Positions 53,399-63,139 are shown, numbered from the stretch's first letter. The stretch is 64,000 nucleotides of DNA from Chloroflexota bacterium (GCA_028875055.1 JAPPGG010000064.1:1-64000); one strand, 5' to 3'. The notes: generated from the sequence alone by a model not told the origin. Numbers and translations are program-made.

Positions 53399-53540
53399 GA
53401 GGACTTAAACACTCCAGCCGCCGGACTGCCCAACGGGAGAAGGGCTTGACACTCCAACCCGTTGGACGAGGCCGGGGAAGAAGGACTTGAACACTCCAAC
53501 CACCGGCCCGCGCTGCCTGCGGAGGACTTGAACACCCCGC
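53399..53540. repeat. Iteron-like array of four 20-bp direct repeats
   Basis: Four units built on GGACTTGAACACTCCA occur at 53399, 53440, 53479 and 53521, with spacing of 41, 39 and 42 bases (about four helical turns). Units read GGAGGACTTAAACACTCC, AAGGGCTTGACACTCC, GAAGGACTTGAACACTCC and GGAGGACTTGAACACCCC. Regular spacing with drifting sequence fits protein-binding iterons (replication origin or operator) better than a CRISPR. Confidence 0.7.
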
Positions 53541-53740
53541 GTCGGCAGCGTTCCCTCGTGGACCAGCCTTTCGGCAAAGCCCGGGCTGAGGGAGGGACCC
53601 CCAGGTTTCTACGGCGGGAAACTCTGGAAAAGCCTGACAACACGGATATTGTCGGCCTTACTGACGCCCCTGGGTAGGCCGTGCGCGCCCCACCGGGCAA
53701 GTGTTAACCGGATTGGAACCGGCCCTTTCGGGGCGGCTAC

Positions 53741-54568
53741 CTACCTGCGCCACAGCCGCCACGGCAGCTCCAGCGCCCGGAGCGGCCACCGCAGCCGTTC
53801 CCGCCGCTTGCGGGCCCGGCGGGTCTCCGCCAGGGTGGTCCTTCGCCAGTTGGTCTGGTTGTTGCGGTCCAGGCCCGTGAGGGGATAGTCCTGCGGGGGC
53901 AGGGTCAGGCCGTGGTCATCCAGGAGCGCCAGTTCCACGGTCATGAGCCGTTCCTCCTCGCGCAGCCAGTCCAGGCCTTTCCCCCGGTCGGGATGGCTTT
54001 CCCGCAGTTCCCGCCACTCCCGGATCAGGGGCCAGGCGTCGCCGAAGACCTGTTCGTCGTCAGGGGCCGTTTCCAGGGTGGCCAGTTCGGGGAACTCGCG
54101 GCGCGGCGGACGCGGCGGTGAAGACGGCGAACCGGGGCCGGCGGCAGGCGTTGCCCTCGGCGGACCCTTCGCCCTTTCCACTTTCGCCAGCCTTCCCTCG
54201 ATGCCGCGCAAAGCCTGGCCGTGAGCCGCAACCTCGCCCTGGACGGCGGCCAGACCCACGGCGGTCTCCTGGGCCAGTTCCTCCACCCTATCCAGCCGCC
54301 CGGCCAGCAGGTCGTTGCGCTGCCGCTGCTCCTGGGCCGGCGACCCGGCCCCGTCAAGCAGCGCCCGGTCCAGGGCCACCCGCATCCGCCGGGTGAGTTG
54401 TCCGCTCTCCAGGCTGGCGGTCAGGGTGCGGTGGTCCACGTCCAGGTCCGCCGCCGCCTGGCGCGGTCCCTTGTCGCGCACCAGTTCGTCCAGCAGGGCC
54501 ATCAGCCGCAGGTGGTGCAGGTCCTCGATGCTCTCGCTCCGGTGGATGCCCGGCGTCTCCGCTGTCAT
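53741..54568 (-). CDS. HTH/coiled-coil family protein, 275 aa (copy B)
   Basis: ATG 54568 follows GGAGGCGGGAAC. LHHLRLMALLDELVRDKGPRQAAADLDVDHRTLTASLESGQLTRRMRVAL is the HTH-like module, and a coiled coil follows (LLAGRLDRVEELAQETAVGLAAVQGEV). The C-terminal domain is FGDAWPLIREWRELR ... LTLPPQDYPLTG ... NQTNWRRTTLAETRRARKRRERL. Architecture and length (275) are the same as the protein at 28884. It reads toward the iteron-like array, which ends 200 bases downstream of its stop. Confidence 0.75.
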   Translation of the reverse strand: MTAETPGIHRSESIEDLHHLRLMALLDELVRDKGPRQAAADLDVDHRTLTASLESGQLTRRMRVALDRALLDGAGSPAQEQRQRNDLLAGRLDRVEELAQETAVGLAAVQGEVAAHGQALRGIEGRLAKVERAKGPPRATPAAGPGSPSSPPRPPRREFPELATLETAPDDEQVFGDAWPLIREWRELRESHPDRGKGLDWLREEERLMTVELALLDDHGLTLPPQDYPLTGLDRNNQTNWRRTTLAETRRARKRRERLRWPLRALELPWRLWRR

Positions 54569-55169
54569 GTTCCCGCCTCCGCATACAAAAATGTTCGTTT
54601 CAAACAGGGCGATTGCACGCGGTCCCCGATTTCCCCTGGGACAAAAATGCACGTTTCAGGTAGGGCCGTTGTACCCGGAGCTTGGAACGGGGCCTTACGA
54701 AAACCGTTAACAGGAAAGGTCCGGTAGGGGGCCGATTTCCCCAGGTTCCAGGTTCAAAACGTCCTGACCTGCATTGCCGCCACCGGACGCGACTCCTGTA
54801 CACCCCAATGACACCACGAGAGGGACCGTTGGCGTAAGGCCCGGCGCGCCCCCGCAGGATGGTGGGGGCGCGCGCGAGGTTATACGGAGGGAGATGTTCG
54901 TTCACACTCTACGGCAGTGGCGGAGCGTCTCCGGCACGCCTTCAACCAACGAGAGGCAGAAGAAGACCAGAAGACCGGTGACCATGCTGAATGCCGTTTT
55001 CACCGGAGTGGCCACCGAGCCGGCATCGCCGGCGGCGTCCGGCCCCAGGGTTTGCCCGGCGGGGTTCATGAGCCGGCGGGGAGGGCCAGGGGAAGCGCCG
55101 GGCAGAGGAACGCGGCCAGCGACCACACCACGACGCCCTCGGCGCCGGGGCCGCAGAACACGGAGGAAC
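54569..55169. other. Intergenic, possible small membrane protein
   Basis: A minus-strand frame ending at 54902 encodes VKTAFSMVTGLLVFFCLSLVEG, a possible single membrane helix, but no ribosome site supports a start. Otherwise no gene is seen. Confidence 0.35.
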
Positions 55170-55397
55170 ATGACGAAATCGAATCAGGGGAACCGGTACC
55201 GGCGAAGGTCGAGCCGGGGGAATCAACCCGCCGGGCAACGGCGTGGGCAAGTGGACGCCGAGCTGCCGGAGCAGCAGCATAGACCCGATTACTCGCCCCA
55301 GCAGCGGGAGCAGGTCCGGGAGGGTCTGCGCATTCTGGCCCGGCTGATTGCGCGGGCGCACCTGCGGCGGCAGAAAGGGTGCCCACGACCGGAATGA
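55170..55397 (+). CDS. Small basic protein, 75 aa (family copy 2)
   Basis: ATG 55170 follows CGGAGGAAC. A disordered basic N-terminus (NQGNRYRRRSSRGNQPAGQRRG) precedes a helical C-terminus, YSPQQREQVREGLRILARLIARAHLRRQ, which matches the 24004-24204 protein. Unknown function; likely a nucleic-acid-binding accessory protein of the island. Confidence 0.65.
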   Translation: MTKSNQGNRYRRRSSRGNQPAGQRRGQVDAELPEQQHRPDYSPQQREQVREGLRILARLIARAHLRRQKGCPRPE

Positions 55398-56677
55398 CCG
55401 GCGGGTGTTAGAAGAGAGCCGCGGCGCCGGGACGCTTTCACCAACCCAGTCCGAAGCCAAACCCTTCCAGCAACCACTCAACCGCCGTGGGCCGCTTCAG
55501 CGTCACGAGCAAGAGCAAGACGTTGAGCGAGACGGCGTTGAGCGCCAGGTCAAAGGCGGAGCCCCCATGCCGTCTATAGCGCAGAACTCAGAATTGAACC
55601 ACAGCCTTCCGGTGAAGCCTCCCTGTGCGGCGATTGCCAGCCGCGAGAGCAGGATGATGTCCCGCATCGACGTGGACGCCGGAGGAGCGGGGCTCAACTC
55701 CGTGATCCGCGTCACGCAGCGGGTGGCGTTGGTCTCCGTTGAAACCGACGCGGGGAGAGCAAGGCTCGATCCCTGGCGAACGGTCCGGGTCGGGGACGGA
55801 CCCGCCAGCTTTCGTTCGGGAAAGACTGGAAAAACCGTAAACTGCATTGATTATCGCCCGCGCCCACGTCGCAGGGAACGGATTTAGGAAGCGCCTGGTC
55901 CGCCCCGCCGGTGATCGCTTGCTCCGCGCTTGCTGGCCGCTCGCCGCCGACATCTCTAACGTAACCGTGAGCCACGACGCCGCGCGGCCGGCCCCGGCGC
56001 TGACGGCAGCCATGTCCGCTAATTCCACCACGCCCCCAGCTCGAGCGCCCGGCGCAGCCAGCGCAGGATGAACCGCCGGGCCAACGACTTCCTGGTGTTC
56101 GCCAGGGCCTTCCACAGTCTCCGCCCTGCCCGCCTTTTCGACCAATTCCCGCAGGAGCATCCGCAGCGCGAACTCCCGCAAGCCCCTGGCGTCGCCCATC
56201 CCTTCGTCCTGGGCATCCATCGCGCCCTGCTTTTTCATGCTCACCCTCTTGGCCGTGATGTCCGATAGGATGTCCAATAGGGAGTTGCCGGTAGGCGGGA
56301 ATAGGGCCAGGTCAACCAATCGCTCGCCCTGATGGGGCTGGGAGTTCACTGCCCAAAGGGGAATTTCTCCGGAACCTGCCCTTTCAGCCAAGCGCTCGCA
56401 AGACCGCCCTGAATTCCCTCGAATTCCGCCGGTTTCAAGTTCAAAATATCCCCCGACTTCCCAAAAGGGCATTCCTCCCGATCTCTGTACGCGGGTATGC
56501 CATCACACCGGGCCCCGGCAGGTCCCACGGCGCGAGAAATGCAATGCAACCGGCGTCCTAAACCCGCCCGAAGCCACGAAAAGGTCGTCGCCCCAAACGC
56601 CGTGCCAAGCGCCGTGTCCGGGTCGATGCAGCTTTGAAATCCTGCCGGCGGCCTTCCGTCAAGCGGTTTGGACCTTC
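55398..56677. other. Decayed region without a confident gene
   Basis: About 1.3 kb. Minus-strand frames contain protein-like pieces (MKKQGAMDAQDEGMGDARGLREFALRMLLRELVEKAGRA, then in another frame KALANTRKSLARRFILRWLRRALELG), suggesting a frameshifted helical gene near 56020-56240. No family recognised. Confidence 0.4.
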
Positions 56678-57088
56678 CTACCGGGCTACCACTGTGAACG
56701 CGGTTACGCAGGGATTGCACTTTGCCGCGCCGGACGGGGGACGAAACGGGCGTTTCAGATGGAGGTGGCAGCCGTGGAGGTTGCTCCCGGTGCCGTCATT
56801 CATGGTCATGGAGGAGCGGCCGCCGTCCACCGAAGCCGAGGCGCCGCCTGCCCCGCCCGCGTCCCTGAATTCGGGCAGCGCCTGCCGGACCCGCCGGGAC
56901 GCCTGCCGACAGCCGCGGCAGACCGCCACGGTCCTTTGGTTCATGCCCAGTCTCTCGGCGGCGGGCGCCCGACCCCGTTCCTCCACTAGGGCGTCCAGCA
57001 GGTCCAATAGGACAACCTCCGATAGGGCAGTGTCCAGCTCAATCTCCGGATGGTGGTTCACCCTCAAGGCGTCGTCATCATCGTTCAA
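56678..57088 (-). CDS. Short member of the HTH/coiled-coil family, 136 aa
   Basis: LLDLLDALVEERGRAPAAERLGMNQRTVAVCRGCRQASRRVRQALPEFRDAGG corresponds closely to the N-terminal module of the 28884 protein. The coiled coil and C-terminal domain are missing, and the tail (PFRPPSGAAKCNPC) is unlike them. Probably a truncated copy; the N-terminal DNA-binding unit could still be made. Confidence 0.55.
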   Translation of the reverse strand: MNDDDDALRVNHHPEIELDTALSEVVLLDLLDALVEERGRAPAAERLGMNQRTVAVCRGCRQASRRVRQALPEFRDAGGAGGASASVDGGRSSMTMNDGTGSNLHGCHLHLKRPFRPPSGAAKCNPCVTAFTVVAR

Positions 57089-57365
57089 GGCTTCACCATG
57101 GGTCTAAACTACAATCTCGGGACTGCGATCCCTGCAGTAAAGTGATTATGGAGGCGCAGTAAATTTCCCGGCGGGAAATCCCGCCACCGCCGCTCCAAAT
57201 GCCCCGATCTCCGCAGGAAATCGCCCCCGGGTTGCATTTTACAACCTTTCTATTTCTCCTTTCAGGCTGCGGACTGCGGGAAAGGACCGGAAGGGAATGC
57301 ACTTTGACACGTCAGGATCGGCGGAGCGAGGCTGTCCGGACCCACCACGGTTCCGGCGACGCAGT

Positions 57366-57671
57366 GATGCCCGGCCGGGGTCGCCTCGTAGCGAGAGACT
57401 ACATCCCCGCCGAACTCACCGTCCTGGGCGCTACCATCTCCGTGTTGGGAGAAACCACCTACGACATCTACCTCGACGACCGCGCCTACTGGCTAAACGT
57501 CCCAGCAGACGTCTGGAACTACCGCCAGGGCGGCTACCAGGCCCTGAAACAAAAAGGTTCTCCCACCGTGAGCAGCGCGTCCTGAACCGCCGGCTGACGG
57601 TGGAGGAAGTGCAGTCGTTTGCGGAGACGGCGAACCGCAATGGGTCGATTTATCGGATGGTGGCCGGCTAA
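57366..57671 (+). pseudogene. Decayed C-terminus of a type IIG/ISP restriction enzyme
   Basis: One frame reads DIYLDDRAYWLNVPADVWNYRQGGYQALKQ, the conserved end of type IIG/ISP enzymes. The sequence then continues in another frame as HREQRVLNRRLTVEEVQSFAETANRNGSIYRM. The frame changes near 57555. The upstream methylase is absent, so only the final 100 codons remain. Confidence 0.65.
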
Positions 57672-57708
57672 TGATTGCCACTGGTAAAATCCCCTTGAGG
57701 ATACCGGA

Positions 57709-60700
57709 ATGAATAGTCAAGATACCTTCCCGAGTTCATCGTCCACCGGCGGGGCGGGAACCGCATTTGAACAGCAGGCAGGAGCCGTGTTCCTGGTTCT
57801 ACTGCTTACTCGCGGCTTCCCGGCAGTCTTCAACGACTGTCAGGTGGAAGAAGTAGCTTTTCAGACCCGTCGTTTGGGATGGCAAACCGACGACTTACTC
57901 GTAACGTGCTCATCGGAACATCGAGGGCAGCGCAAGCTGGCGATACAGGTCAAGCGGACCTTCCACGCCACCGCCAGTTCCGCGGACTGCAAGGAAACGT
58001 TCCGGGGATTCTGGCAAGATTTCAAAAGCGCCAATCGGTTCAACCCAGAATGCGACGCCTTTGTGCTCGTCACCCTCAACGCTACGGCAGCCCTACAGGA
58101 TGGATTGGTACGCCTGCTCGATTGCGCAAGAAGCGCGTCGGACGAGGCGGATTTCGCCGACCGGCTGACGAAACGAGGGTTGTATTCCCAAAAGGTGCGG
58201 AGTTGCTATTCGATAATCAAGGACGTAGTGAACGCAACGGAGCCGGAGGCCCTGGACGATGGAGATTTCTGGCGGTTCCTCAAATCCGTCCATCTGCTGA
58301 GTTGGGATTTGACCACATCAACCTCTCAGCAAGAGGCGATGGCAAAGCAGATGCTGGCCACTGCGTGCTCTTTGGAAAACCGATTAGAGGAATCTGACGC
58401 CACTTGGTCGAAGCTGATTGAAACTGCGACTGACGGCGCGATGAATGGCCAAACCTTGGCCCGGAATGACTTGCCAGAAAATCTGCTATTGAAGCACACG
58501 GCGCTTGACCCTGGGGAACAGCTACGGCCCTTCCGCGACCACACGCAGTTGGTGCTGGACGGGATCCATTCCTCCATAGGTGGTGCCATAACGCTCGCCC
58601 GCAATGAAATTCAGCAGACGGTGGTAGAAGTTCTGTCCGAGCGCCGGGTACTGGTATTGACCGGGCCGCCGGGCGGCGGCAAGTCAGCATTGGCCAAATC
58701 CTTGGCGATAGCCTACCGGGCGGACCACGAATGCTTGTCATTCCGCGGCGAGCGGTTCGCTGTAAGCAGCATCGACGATGTCCTCCCTATGGGGATGACG
58801 GGATTGCAGTTGAAAACCCTGTTAGGAGCGCAGGAGCGCGTGTTGATTCACGTGGAAAGCGTCGAGCGCTTGCTGGAGCATACGGTCAGAGATGCGTTAG
58901 CGGACTTGGTGCGGATAGCCGAAGAGTGTGAAAATGTCCGATTGCTGCTGACCTGCCGGGACTATGCTGCGGTCGCCGCCATAAATTCATTCTTCGACCG
59001 GGGCAACTTACATCCGGCAACGATCTTCGTACCGGCTTTGAACGATTCAGAAATGGATGAGGTCGCGGGGGCATTCCCCGGTCTTGCCGCACCCCTTTCC
59101 AATCCCCGCTTCAAGGACTTCCTCCGAAATCCATTTCTTCTGGATATGGCCGCGCGAATGGATTGGTCAGGGGAGCGCGATATATCCGCAGATGTGACGG
59201 CCTTTCGGAGGAGGTGCTGGAGTTCCCTGGTGCGCCGGGATGATGTGACCCAGGGTGGAATGCCGGACCGGAGGGAGCAGGCTCTCATCCACCTTGCTGA
59301 GCTACGTGCTCGCCAACTGAGTCCCTTCGTCCCCGCCGATGGCATAGACTGTGATGCGGTGAATGCCCTACACCAAGACGGCCTGGTAGCGAAGGACTCC
59401 AACGGTTTCCTTGCGCCAATTCACGATGTCATAGAGGACTGGGCAATCGTACGCTGGACTGAGTTGCTGTTCGCAAAGCATCAATGGCAGACGCGCCCGA
59501 TAGCTGAGGCTGTGGGCGAGCATCCGGCGATGCGTCGCGGCTTTCGTGAATGGCTCAAAGAGTCGTTGGAACTGGATAGCGACAGAGCAGATGACTTCGT
59601 TTTATCGTGCTACGGCGATGGCGCGATTCCACGCTATTTTCGCGATGACGTCATCGTTTCAATGCTGCGCGGCAACTCGGTCAGGAGTTTCATTTATCGG
59701 CAGAAAGACCAACTCCTTGCGCAGGACGCCCAGTTGTTGACACAGGTCATACACCTACTGAGAGTTGCCTGCAAAACGGTTCCGCAATGGCTTGGTCGCA
59801 ATTACGCTGCACCTTCGGTATGGCTTGAACCTGAAGGCGTGGCATGGCCGGCCGTATTGGAACTGGTGGCAGAAGAGTTCGACACATTGGCCCCAACTCG
59901 TGCCGGATTGCTCATTGGTTTGATGGAGGACTGGGCGCATGGAGCGAGTCTTTCAGCACCGGCGCCGGACGAGGCAATATCAGTCGGCAGGATCGCGTTC
60001 GGACTGCTTGATCAATGTGAAGGATGGAGGGGAAACGACCAGCGAAAGCGTATTCTCCAAGTCATAGCCAAAGTCCCCCGGTGCGATAGCCCACGCTTCG
60101 TGGAACTGGTCGAAAAGGCTTCCGTTCCCGCTAACCAACGAGGGTCCGTCGAAGGGGAATTAGCCGAGATTTTGCTCGGCGGAATTGATGGCGCAACAGC
60201 CTGTCGTGATTTCCCCGAATTAATGGCCAACTTCTCGCTGTCCTGGTGGTGTCTCTCGGCAGAAAACCCGGAGCGTACCTTTCCGTACTGGATGCCGGAC
60301 AATGACCATGAATTTGGACTGCTCCACGACAACGTCACCGGATTATTTCCTCCCAGTGCCATGCAGGGACCGTTTTTGTGGCTGCTGAAGCAACACCCTG
60401 AGGTCGGTGTCGGTCTAGTGCTGGACCTGGCTAATCATGCTGCTGACTGGTACGGCGCGCGCAGGTTCGGCTCCGGAACCATGGATCCCGCTTTTCGCAT
60501 CACTTTCACAGTACCGGGGTACGGCGAAGTCGAACAATGGGCTAACGAACGCCTGTGGCTGGCGTACCGGGGCACGTCGGTTGTCCCATACGTAGTTCAG
60601 AGTGCGTTGATGGCTTTGGAGTTTTGGCTGCTGGACTTATGCGAGAACGGGGCACCAGTAGAGTCTTGGCTAACTAAGCTGCTCGTTGAGAGCAACAACG

Positions 60701-62823
60701 TCATGACGACGGCGGTAGTAACCAGCGTGTGCAACGCACATCCAGCGGCCTGTGATATGGTGGCTTTAGCTCTGCTGAGTTCTCGTGAGGCTTTCCGGCT
60801 TGACCTTTATCGAATGGTCAAAGAACGTGATGCCGTGATGCTAAATGCCATGTCGAAGAGGCTCCCCGCGGGTAATTTTCATCACGGCGAACGTGAACGG
60901 GCGGACGGGTTGGAGCACCGGAAGTGCCATCTTGAATCTTTGGCCAGCATATTGCAACTCACAGGTAGAGCAGCAGAAGTGTGGGACATCATTGACCGCC
61001 ACCACGAACGTATCCCGGACGGCGATGCCCGAACCGAAGATGACCAGATGTTCTTATTGGCCCTGCACAGGATGGACGCACGCAAATGGGAATTAGGCGA
61101 AGAGATATCACTCCCAAACAGATCTCCTGGCGACGACGAAGGCAACACGGAGGTAGCGTTCAGTTTCGGCATTAGGGAAATGGATCCCAACTTGCAACAC
61201 TACCTGGATGAAAGTGCCCAAGAACGCGAACTAGTCGGCGTTTCCCTCGGCCTGTTCGGTTGGGGACTCGCTGAGTGGGAACGGCGCCAACACGATAACG
61301 GCGGGATGACATGGCCTACCGCGCTGGCACAAGCCAAAGAACTACAGCACAGCCAACAGCCGGCAACCGATTTTGACGACAACGCCGTGGGATATATAGC
61401 GGCAATTTGCATCCGAGACCACTGGCACGAGATGACAACGGACGATCAGCTATGGTGTTTGATAACCGTAAACAAGGAAATAGAACGGGAATGCGACAGC
61501 GCGGAAGATTTGGTCAAAGTATCAAACCACGCGACTCAGGCCGACCGTCCGGCAGCTTTCGTACTTCCGATGGTTCTCACCTTACAACCCGACAACGCCC
61601 AGGTATTGGCCGATGTAGCGCGCTCAATCACTCACGCATCAGACGAAGTTAAAGCCTGGTGCGCCGAAGGCATACGCCATTACGTGGCGTCTGACAACCA
61701 GGACCTCCTGATGCGATGCGCCGGCGCCTTCGCCATGTCCGGGCGCACTCTTGTCGAAAGGGTGGATACACGGGATAGGGGAATCAGAAAGAGAATAAAG
61801 CGATGGTTAGGACAAGGGTTTTCAACCTCCCAGCCGGGCCAAGTCGCGGATTACAGGTGGCATGGTCATACCATTTCAGCAAAGGTAGTAAGGGACGCAT
61901 TCATTAATGGAACGATCGATTCTGAGGCGGAAATCGCCTCGCTGGATTTCGATACGTGGTCGGCCCGGTCTGTGATTGTGCATCTTTCAACCATTTTGTC
62001 TGGCGCGGCAAATTCAGCACTGGTTAAAGAACTTCATGAGAAGATGGCGAAAGCTGTGTTTGAATCTTGGGAGGCACGCACAAAGGATCACAATGTGGAA
62101 TGGCACTTCGACTCCAACTACGCAATGATGCAACGAATCTCCGAGTTCGCCTTGACCTTACCGCCTGACGAGGCCCTGCGCTGTTGCCAGCCGTTTCTAG
62201 AAGCGGTCGCCGAGTATCCGTCTGAGGTGGATACATTCGTCTTGTCCCTGATTGCACAGGGAGGCATCGCCAACGGCGGCCAATCCTGTTTTTGGCATGT
62301 CTGGAATGCTTTTGCCGACAAAGCAGTCAACGCGCCATGGGCATCTTCTGTTGCCGACGGATACTCCACGGGTACGTCGTTGGTGAACTACACCCTGTTT
62401 ACCTTGCCTTGGGAAGAAGACACAAAAGATAGGCTCCTATTGGAGGGTCATTGGGATGACGTGAACTTATTCGCATCACGTATGCCGGCTGCGTCGCCGG
62501 TCATGCTGGCATACACTCGATATTTGCACGGTATCGGGCGGAGGTCGTTGCCTGACGCCCTTCCAGTAGTAGCCCATATCCTCCAAGAGGACGCGCCGGC
62601 AAACTTGCTCAGCGAGGGGAACACTGTATTCTACCTGGAGTCTTTGCTAGGACGGTACGTGCATGGTGAACCCTCGCGCTTGAAATCGGTCCCAAGGCTG
62701 CGTAACGCAGTTCTGTACATATTGGACCAACTGGTCGTAGCCGGTTCTTCCGCCGCCTACATCATGCGGGATGACTTCGTTACCCCGGCGCCGGCACCCG
62801 TTGTGCATCAATCAGCGGGTTGA
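57709..62823 (+). CDS. Giant nuclease-STAND-like ATPase protein (candidate antiphage sensor-effector)
   Basis: 1704 residues. Residues about 15-130 are a PD-(D/E)XK nuclease of the Mrr/Cap4 kind: Glu21 (GTAFEQQAG), Asp61-Asp62 (GWQTDDLLV) and Q80-V-K82 (LAIQVKRT). After a linker comes a P-loop ATPase with VLTGPPGGGKSALAKSLA at about 316-333, VLIHVESVERLLE (Walker B-like) and LLLTCRDYAAV (sensor-like), as in STAND proteins. The remaining 1100 residues have no recognised repeat or catalytic motif and probably form a helical sensor. The order nuclease, NTPase, long sensor is that of Avs proteins, which recognise phage proteins and then degrade DNA. I cannot place it in a named Avs type. Single gene. 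Confidence 0.75.
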   Translation: MNSQDTFPSSSSTGGAGTAFEQQAGAVFLVLLLTRGFPAVFNDCQVEEVAFQTRRLGWQTDDLLVTCSSEHRGQRKLAIQVKRTFHATASSADCKETFRGFWQDFKSANRFNPECDAFVLVTLNATAALQDGLVRLLDCARSASDEADFADRLTKRGLYSQKVRSCYSIIKDVVNATEPEALDDGDFWRFLKSVHLLSWDLTTSTSQQEAMAKQMLATACSLENRLEESDATWSKLIETATDGAMNGQTLARNDLPENLLLKHTALDPGEQLRPFRDHTQLVLDGIHSSIGGAITLARNEIQQTVVEVLSERRVLVLTGPPGGGKSALAKSLAIAYRADHECLSFRGERFAVSSIDDVLPMGMTGLQLKTLLGAQERVLIHVESVERLLEHTVRDALADLVRIAEECENVRLLLTCRDYAAVAAINSFFDRGNLHPATIFVPALNDSEMDEVAGAFPGLAAPLSNPRFKDFLRNPFLLDMAARMDWSGERDISADVTAFRRRCWSSLVRRDDVTQGGMPDRREQALIHLAELRARQLSPFVPADGIDCDAVNALHQDGLVAKDSNGFLAPIHDVIEDWAIVRWTELLFAKHQWQTRPIAEAVGEHPAMRRGFREWLKESLELDSDRADDFVLSCYGDGAIPRYFRDDVIVSMLRGNSVRSFIYRQKDQLLAQDAQLLTQVIHLLRVACKTVPQWLGRNYAAPSVWLEPEGVAWPAVLELVAEEFDTLAPTRAGLLIGLMEDWAHGASLSAPAPDEAISVGRIAFGLLDQCEGWRGNDQRKRILQVIAKVPRCDSPRFVELVEKASVPANQRGSVEGELAEILLGGIDGATACRDFPELMANFSLSWWCLSAENPERTFPYWMPDNDHEFGLLHDNVTGLFPPSAMQGPFLWLLKQHPEVGVGLVLDLANHAADWYGARRFGSGTMDPAFRITFTVPGYGEVEQWANERLWLAYRGTSVVPYVVQSALMALEFWLLDLCENGAPVESWLTKLLVESNNVMTTAVVTSVCNAHPAACDMVALALLSSREAFRLDLYRMVKERDAVMLNAMSKRLPAGNFHHGERERADGLEHRKCHLESLASILQLTGRAAEVWDIIDRHHERIPDGDARTEDDQMFLLALHRMDARKWELGEEISLPNRSPGDDEGNTEVAFSFGIREMDPNLQHYLDESAQERELVGVSLGLFGWGLAEWERRQHDNGGMTWPTALAQAKELQHSQQPATDFDDNAVGYIAAICIRDHWHEMTTDDQLWCLITVNKEIERECDSAEDLVKVSNHATQADRPAAFVLPMVLTLQPDNAQVLADVARSITHASDEVKAWCAEGIRHYVASDNQDLLMRCAGAFAMSGRTLVERVDTRDRGIRKRIKRWLGQGFSTSQPGQVADYRWHGHTISAKVVRDAFINGTIDSEAEIASLDFDTWSARSVIVHLSTILSGAANSALVKELHEKMAKAVFESWEARTKDHNVEWHFDSNYAMMQRISEFALTLPPDEALRCCQPFLEAVAEYPSEVDTFVLSLIAQGGIANGGQSCFWHVWNAFADKAVNAPWASSVADGYSTGTSLVNYTLFTLPWEEDTKDRLLLEGHWDDVNLFASRMPAASPVMLAYTRYLHGIGRRSLPDALPVVAHILQEDAPANLLSEGNTVFYLESLLGRYVHGEPSRLKSVPRLRNAVLYILDQLVVAGSSAAYIMRDDFVTPAPAPVVHQSAG

Positions 62824-63037
62824 GTGTCAGTGTAAATTCAGTGGCGTCTTGGCCACCTGATTCCTCAATCAGTGCGATGGATTCGCTGTAATTGAACTCA
62901 CCTAGTAGTGCGATGACCTGGCCGATACTGCCGCCGCCGCTTTCTGCGTAAGCCCGAAGACATCGTTTTATGGATGCCGTTATACGCCGCTCTGGCCATC
63001 CCGTGCCTAGCGCACGACCCGGCCAATCGTGTAACGT
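62824..63037. other. Short gap, possible minus-strand remnant
   Basis: A minus-strand frame from about 63046 to 62780 reads ITASIKRCLRAYAESGGGSIGQVIALLGEFNYSESIALIEESGGQ. It looks protein-like but overlaps the end of the giant gene and lacks a clear ribosome site. Not called as a gene. Confidence 0.35.
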
Positions 63038-63139
63038 CAGTGACACTCGCCCGGTGACGGCGGCGGTGTCCGCCTGTTACGCTGGAGTCACGGCTTCTTC
63101 ACGGGAGCGCAGCTTGGACGCCCCGGCGAGGTATCCTCA
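63038..63139 (+). pseudogene. Decayed copy of the replication-relaxation gene start
   Basis: TAAVSACYAGVTASSRERSLDAPAR corresponds to the upstream and first codons of the gene at 23458 (TAAVSGCYAEDMAFSRERILDALAR), in the opposite orientation. DNA identity is high even before the start codon, and ATG has become ACG. The IS256-type element begins where similarity ends. Confidence 0.75.

Noticed and set aside
53399-53540. CRISPR array
   Set aside because: Only four short, diverging units, spacers of about 20 bases and no cas genes; iteron-like explanation is better.
55588-56472. 294-codon minus-strand frame
   Set aside because: Only the middle looks protein-like and it shifts frame; no recognisable family, so treated as decayed DNA.
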